From contig CAZZEX010000144.1 of the NCBI GenBank assembly GCA_964653285.1, forward strand, positions 1-9,449: 9,449 bases of DNA, in the 5' to 3' direction. The notes below the pieces were generated by a model. That model had not been told where the DNA came from. It saw nothing but the letters and a program-made list of their open reading frames with translations, and made no database searches. The stretch comes from CAZZEX01 sp964653285. GTDB lineage: Bacteria; Chloroflexota; Anaerolineae; B4-G1. Below, one piece after another: positions 5,963-9,449 of this stretch. The position numbers and the translations under genes are program-made. Each line of letters opens with the position of its first letter. Within the stretch, counting starts at the first letter, position 1.

Positions 5963-6835
5963 ATGAATGTTGAAACGCTTATCAACCTATTGTTAGCAGG
6001 CATCACGCTGGGTGCTGTCTACCTGCTGATGGCCATGGGCTTGACGCTTGTGTATGGTGTGACAAAGGTCTTCAACTATGCCCAGGGCTCCTTCTTCAGT
6101 TGGGGCGGCTACCTTGCCTGGTACCTGTCCGTTGGATACCTTAACTGGAACTATTGGATCGTGATCCCCATTACGGTCCTCGCCTTGTTTCTGTTCGGCA
6201 TGCTGTTCGAGAAGGCCATCGTCTTGCCGTTGCGGCGTTTTCCTGGATGGGACTTCACGGTGATCATCGTCACCCTGGGCTGTGCCCTGGTTTTGGACAA
6301 CCTGATCCTCGTAACATTCGGCCCACTGAGCAAGTCAACCCCCCATTTGGCGGAGGGGACGTTCACTTTCGGCGAGTTTGCCATCGCCAAGCACGACGTG
6401 ATCATGTTCGTGGTGGCGATTGCAATGCTGGGTCTGCTGGGGCTTTTCCTGAGCAAGACTAGGATCGGCATGGCTCTGCGGGCTGTCTCGCAGGACAACA
6501 TGGGGGCCAGAATCGTCGGCCTGCCCGTCAACACCTTGTACAGCCTCAGCTTCGGCATCGCCGCGATCCTTTCCGCGGTGGCCGCCATCCTTCTGGCCCC
6601 CAGGACGTTGCTCTACCCCCTGGTGGGCTGGACCACCATACTGAAGGCATTCGTCGTGATCGTGCTGGGTGGGCTTGGCAACATCAAGGGCACGGTTATT
6701 GCTTCTTTTGCCTTGTCGATCGTGGAGATATTCGCCACCTATCTCATTGGAGGCATTTGGGGTTTGCCCATCTTCCTCATCCTCATGGTGGCGATATTGG
6801 TGTTCAAACCGAAAGGACTATTTGGAGCATGGTAA
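5963..6835 (+). CDS. livH: Branched-chain-amino-acid-type ABC transporter permease LivH
   Basis: This 290-residue integral membrane protein has about eight hydrophobic segments and forms half of the translocation path with LivM. The N-terminal segment leads into GVTKVFNYAQGSF (residues 32-44), the LivH hallmark. The cytoplasmic EAA-like coupling loop that docks on the ATPases is ALRAVSQDNMGARIVG (about 171-186). The C-terminus FKPKGLFG is the standard LivH/LivM ending. The start ATG has AAGGAGGA (5947-5954) 8 nt upstream, overlapping the livF stop. The gene ends 7 nt inside livM. Substrate specificity is set mainly by the binding protein and cannot be told from this sequence. Confidence 0.93.
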   Translation: MNVETLINLLLAGITLGAVYLLMAMGLTLVYGVTKVFNYAQGSFFSWGGYLAWYLSVGYLNWNYWIVIPITVLALFLFGMLFEKAIVLPLRRFPGWDFTVIIVTLGCALVLDNLILVTFGPLSKSTPHLAEGTFTFGEFAIAKHDVIMFVVAIAMLGLLGLFLSKTRIGMALRAVSQDNMGARIVGLPVNTLYSLSFGIAAILSAVAAILLAPRTLLYPLVGWTTILKAFVVIVLGGLGNIKGTVIASFALSIVEIFATYLIGGIWGLPIFLILMVAILVFKPKGLFGAW

Positions 6836-7839
6836 ACACACTGAAGACAATGAATAAGAGCCTCTTGGCCATCGGCGCAGTCGTGGTTTTGAGCATTCTG
6901 CCCATCTTCTTCCACAGCGACAGCTACGTGATGAATGTTTTGATGCTGTGCTTGATTTGGGGTGTGGTGGCAGCATCCTGGGACCTCATTCTGGGATATG
7001 CCAGCGTGTTCTCTTTTGGGCACCTTTCTTTCTTCGCCATCGGCGGCTATACGTCGGGACTTCTGGGGGTCTACCTGGGTGTGCCGCCCTGGATCGGCAT
7101 GCTGATAGGAGGGATCGCTGCCGCGTTCATCGGCATCCTGGTCGGTATACCCTGCCTGAGGCTGAAGGGGATGTACCTGGCCATTGTTACTTTCTCCATT
7201 CAGTTTGTCCTGCCCACCATAATCGTCATGACGGGCCCGGGCATGATTAAGAGTTTCAATAGCGGCGGGACCTTTGGCCTGCAAAGGATCCCTCCGCCAG
7301 TCCTCTTTGGCTATACCTTCACCAAGTCCGAGTTGGTCCCTTGGTACTACCTTACGCTTGTGTTGTTCCTCGTGTTTGTCTATGCGATCTACAGGATCAT
7401 TCGTTCCCCGGTTGGGCTGGCGTTCATCGCGCTCCGCGATGCAGAGCCCCTGGCCAAGAACCTGGGAATAGACGAGTATAGATATAAGCTCCTGGTATTT
7501 GGCATCTCATCTTTTATCGCCGGGGTGATGGGTGCCTACTATGCTCACTACTTTGCCATGATCTCTCCGGCGACGCTGGGGCTGGAGGTGTTCCTGATCG
7601 TGTTGCTGATGGTCCTCTTCGGAGGCCTGGGTGTGTTCCCCGGCGCAGCCATCGGGGCGTTCGTTGTCACGCTTATCAATGAGGCTCTGCGACCGCTGCT
7701 GGAGTGGCGGTTGGTTATCCTGGGGGCGATCGTCATCTTCGTGATGATATTCATGCCGAAGGGGGTGGCGGGGATTCCTGAGTTATTGGGGCAGGTGTAC
7801 CGCCGATTCCTCGGAACTAAGGAGCTGCGAAAGAATTAG
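6829..7839 (+). CDS. livM: Branched-chain-amino-acid-type ABC transporter permease LivM
   Basis: This 336-residue polytopic membrane protein is the second permease subunit. Family marks include the GYASVFSFGHLSFFAIGGY stretch near the N-terminus, the GGTFGLQRIPPP loop, the coupling loop ALRDAEPLAKNLGID (residues 201-215), the LLMVLFGGLGVFPG segment, and the ending MPKGVAGI. The start at 6829 is chosen because it overlaps the livH stop by 7 nt (ATGGTAA) and has AAAGGA 11 nt upstream. Starting at the in-frame ATG at 6757 would add 24 residues translated from livH coding sequence, and an ATG at 6853 is a possible later start. It is followed by a 93-nt gap and the M20 hydrolase. Confidence 0.92.
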   Translation: MVNTLKTMNKSLLAIGAVVVLSILPIFFHSDSYVMNVLMLCLIWGVVAASWDLILGYASVFSFGHLSFFAIGGYTSGLLGVYLGVPPWIGMLIGGIAAAFIGILVGIPCLRLKGMYLAIVTFSIQFVLPTIIVMTGPGMIKSFNSGGTFGLQRIPPPVLFGYTFTKSELVPWYYLTLVLFLVFVYAIYRIIRSPVGLAFIALRDAEPLAKNLGIDEYRYKLLVFGISSFIAGVMGAYYAHYFAMISPATLGLEVFLIVLLMVLFGGLGVFPGAAIGAFVVTLINEALRPLLEWRLVILGAIVIFVMIFMPKGVAGIPELLGQVYRRFLGTKELRKN

Positions 7840-7868
7840 TTCCCGCATTTTGCTCGATTTTACAGAGG

Positions 7869-7887
7869 AAACGCGGATAAACGCGGA
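7869..7887. repeat. Tandem pair of AAACGCGGA units
   Basis: AAACGCGGA (7869-7877), a T, and AAACGCGGA again (7879-7887) form a short direct repeat with a 10-nt period, one helical turn, in the gap between livM and the hydrolase gene. The rest of the gap is AT-richer, with no clear promoter or terminator. The pair could be a dispersed intergenic repeat or a protein-binding site on one face of the helix. Nothing decides between these. Confidence 0.35.
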
Positions 7888-7932
7888 AAGTCGTTTTTGT
7901 AAACCCTAAACTGCGAACAGGTGAGGTGCAAG

Positions 7933-9234
7933 ATGATCGAAAGCAATGTAAAGCATGACGTTCTCGCTGCCGTTGATGACTTGAGGGACGAACTGGTCAG
8001 GCTTGCCTCAGATATGATCCAGATCCCTAGCGTCAACCCAACCTACCCTGGTGTTGTCAGGGAAGAGGCTATCGGCGGCGAAAGCAGGGTGAACAGGCTA
8101 CTCGAGCCCGTGATGGACGAGATTGGACTTGAGACAGACCTGTGGGAAGCAGAAGAAGGACGGGCCAACTTAGTTGGGCTGTGTAAAGGGACAGGTGGAG
8201 GGAGATCCCTGATCTTCAACGGCCACGTTGACGTTGTTCCTCCTGGTCCAGAAGACCTTTGGACCGAGGTCAGTCCCTGGAGCGGCAGGGTGACCAATGG
8301 AAGAATTTATGGCCGGGGAGCCACGGACATGAAGGCTGGGGACGCTGCGGCCATCATCGCCGTAAAGGCCCTCCTAGAGGCAGGGTACAAGCCCAAGGGT
8401 GACGTCATCATCGAGTGCGTGGTTGGAGAAGAGATGATGAACACCGAAGCCGGGACCGGGGCTACCGTCGCGCGGGGCTACAAAGCGGATGCGGCTATCG
8501 TGGTGGAACCATCCGCCCCCCCTTACCGGCTGGGGATTGCGACGGCTTCCCCCGGTGTCTTGGCCCCGAAAGTGACGATCAAGGGAAAACCGGCGCATAC
8601 GTGCATGAGGGACGAGCTGGTTCGAGCTGGCGGTCGAGGAGCCGAGGTCGCCGTCTCCGCGGTTGACAAGGGCCTGATCATTTACCAGGGGCTTGCGAAG
8701 TTGGAAGAGGAATGGGGGCAGACGAAGAGTCATCCTGCATTCACCCGCCCTGGCCACTTCACACTTTGCCTGGCGACCTTCATGGGTGGCTCCGGTATCG
8801 CTTACATCCCAGGAGAATGTGTCATGGAGTATGTCGTTTGGCATGCTCCTCAGGATTCCCCAGAGCTGGTGAAGAAAGAGGTCGAAGAGCAGATCGCACG
8901 GTTTGCCCAGACAGACCCCTGGCTGCGGGAGAACCCGCCCGGAGTAGATTGGGGGACTTTCTGGTGGCCACCCTATGATGTCCCGGTTGACGCCCCGATC
9001 TGCACGGCTGTAGCGACTGCCTACGATGCTGTGCTGGGTGAACCGGCGGGATTCTACGGTTTCGCCGCGGTGGACGATGCGGCCTTCCTGAACCAGGCTG
9101 GGATACCCACGATTACGCTGGGCCCGGGCCACTTACAGGTTGCTCATGCACCCAACGAATACGTGGAGATCGAGGAGGTAGTAGACGCTGCGAAGATCTA
9201 CGCATTATCCATCGTAGAGTGGTGCGGCGTATGA
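7933..9234 (+). CDS. M20-family zinc-dependent amidohydrolase (ArgE/DapE/aminoacylase type)
   Basis: This 433-residue cytoplasmic metallohydrolase probably cleaves an amide bond (deacylation or deformylation) in an amino acid derivative. All expected active-site residues are present: His98 in GHVDVVPPG with Asp100, the bridging Asp132 in GRGATDMKAG, the general base Glu166 and ligand Glu167 in VVGEEMM, Glu192 in VVEPS, and His405 near the C-terminus (LQVAHAPNEY). The lid/dimerisation domain has KGKPAHTCM with His222. The start at 7933 is preferred over the in-frame GTG at 7921, because that GTG is part of the likely SD (AGGTGAGG, 7919-7926). The gene lies 93 nt after livM and probably belongs to the operon, so its substrate is likely the imported compound. 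A formylaminopyrimidine deformylase-like role is another possibility. Exact specificity cannot be assigned. Confidence 0.9.
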   Translation: MIESNVKHDVLAAVDDLRDELVRLASDMIQIPSVNPTYPGVVREEAIGGESRVNRLLEPVMDEIGLETDLWEAEEGRANLVGLCKGTGGGRSLIFNGHVDVVPPGPEDLWTEVSPWSGRVTNGRIYGRGATDMKAGDAAAIIAVKALLEAGYKPKGDVIIECVVGEEMMNTEAGTGATVARGYKADAAIVVEPSAPPYRLGIATASPGVLAPKVTIKGKPAHTCMRDELVRAGGRGAEVAVSAVDKGLIIYQGLAKLEEEWGQTKSHPAFTRPGHFTLCLATFMGGSGIAYIPGECVMEYVVWHAPQDSPELVKKEVEEQIARFAQTDPWLRENPPGVDWGTFWWPPYDVPVDAPICTAVATAYDAVLGEPAGFYGFAAVDDAAFLNQAGIPTITLGPGHLQVAHAPNEYVEIEEVVDAAKIYALSIVEWCGV

Positions 9235-9338
9235 CCTAGCCAGGCTCGAGGAACAGAGTCTTCATCGAGAGCGAATCCCCTGGCAAGAGCCAGCGATACT
9301 GCAGTTGGTGGGGAGGGTGCCCTGCTCTTGGCTTTGGA

Positions 9339-9395
9339 CTAGGAAACCCCAGGACGGCACCATTGAAGAAAGGGCTTGTTGCCTGGGTGTCCTAG
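9339..9395. repeat. Imperfect inverted repeat after the hydrolase gene
   Basis: CTAGGA (9339-9344) pairs with TCCTAG (9390-9395), and CCCAGG (9348-9353) pairs with CCTGGG (9382-9387), with a small internal mismatch and a 28-nt loop. It lies about 105 nt after the hydrolase stop. There is no T-run, so it may only be an mRNA 3'-end structure or a degraded mobile-element end. Confidence 0.35.
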
Positions 9396-9403
9396 CAGCG
9401 TAG

Positions 9404-9422
9404 GGCGGTTTTGCTAACCGCC
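9404..9422. repeat. Short palindromic repeat, 7-bp stem with 5-nt loop
   Basis: GGCGGTT, TTGCT, AACCGCC forms a perfect 7-bp stem with a 5-nt loop, preceded by TAG. It is adjacent to a second hairpin (9427-9447) whose loop AGCAA is the exact reverse complement of this one's loop TTGCT. It shares its design with the hairpin at 8-28. Confidence 0.6.
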
Positions 9423-9426
9423 ATAG

Positions 9427-9447
9427 GGTCGGATAGCAAATCCGACC
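9427..9447. repeat. Short palindromic repeat, 8-bp stem with 5-nt loop
   Basis: GGTCGGAT, AGCAA, ATCCGACC forms a perfect 8-bp stem with a 5-nt loop, flanked by TAG and TA. It follows the previous hairpin after only 4 nt and may be the second half of one paired, REP-like unit. The unit may continue beyond the window end. Confidence 0.6.
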
Positions 9448-9449
9448 TA

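Noticed and set aside
6739..7284. Minus-strand open frame (181 codons) opposite livH/livM
   Set aside because: The translation is rich in Gln, His and Asp in the way expected from reading membrane-protein codons backwards, and there is no SD or domain.
8374..9132. Minus-strand open frame (252 codons) opposite the M20 hydrolase gene
   Set aside because: The plus-strand product has a complete set of M20 catalytic residues. The antisense translation resembles no family.
9235..9400. Intrinsic terminator after the hydrolase gene
   Set aside because: An imperfect inverted repeat is present, but there is no T-run and the loop is 28 nt, so a rho-independent terminator is not supported.

Overview
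The window looks like a piece of a bacterial chromosome, probably from the Chloroflexota (Anaerolineae-like). The best clue is the exported solute-binding lipoprotein. Its lipobox is followed by a linker of repeated Val/Thr/Glu units (VIETVVVTQVVEV and so on), which I associate with Chloroflexota binding proteins. Short palindromes with 5-nt loops at both ends of the window fit that kind of genome too. No rRNA, tRNA, CRISPR array or intact transposase was seen.

Layout. Positions 1-54 hold a short palindromic repeat. On the minus strand, 55-477 is the 3' half of a decayed enolase-superfamily gene (N-acylamino acid racemase / o-succinylbenzoate synthase type). Positions 513-896 contain no gene I recognise. 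At 897-925 there is a near-consensus sigma-70 promoter (TTGACA, 17 nt, TAAAAT), followed by an 11-bp palindrome (TTGTCCGACAA) that fits a GntR-family operator. A plus-strand gene set follows: a regulator/binding-protein fusion (982-2958), an exported binding lipoprotein (3078-4436), two ABC ATPases livG and livF, two permeases livH and livM, and an M20 metallohydrolase (7933-9234). The tail (9235-9449) has an imperfect inverted repeat and two more 5-nt-loop palindromes.

How the genes fit together. livG, livF, livH and livM plus the lipoprotein make a complete branched-chain-amino-acid-type (HAAT/Liv) importer. Tight spacing or overlaps (livG/livF by 8 nt, livH/livM by 7 nt) support one transcript. 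A 12-bp hairpin between the binding-protein gene and livG may set their relative expression. The M20 enzyme keeps all its metal ligands and probably hydrolyses an amide bond in the imported compound. An N-acylamino acid racemase remnant next to an M20 deacylase and an amino-acid-type importer suggests an N-acyl amino acid or amide substrate, but this is inference.

The main oddity is the first gene. A GntR winged helix and a complete UTRA ligand domain are fused in frame to a full solute-binding domain. That domain aligns without gaps over about 380 residues with the exported lipoprotein two positions downstream in the operon. The junction falls inside the old signal peptide, so a lipobox (LAAC) is stranded at residue 264 of a protein predicted to be cytoplasmic. 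This could be a one-component regulator that senses the transporter's own ligand with a captured binding protein, or a recent deletion product.
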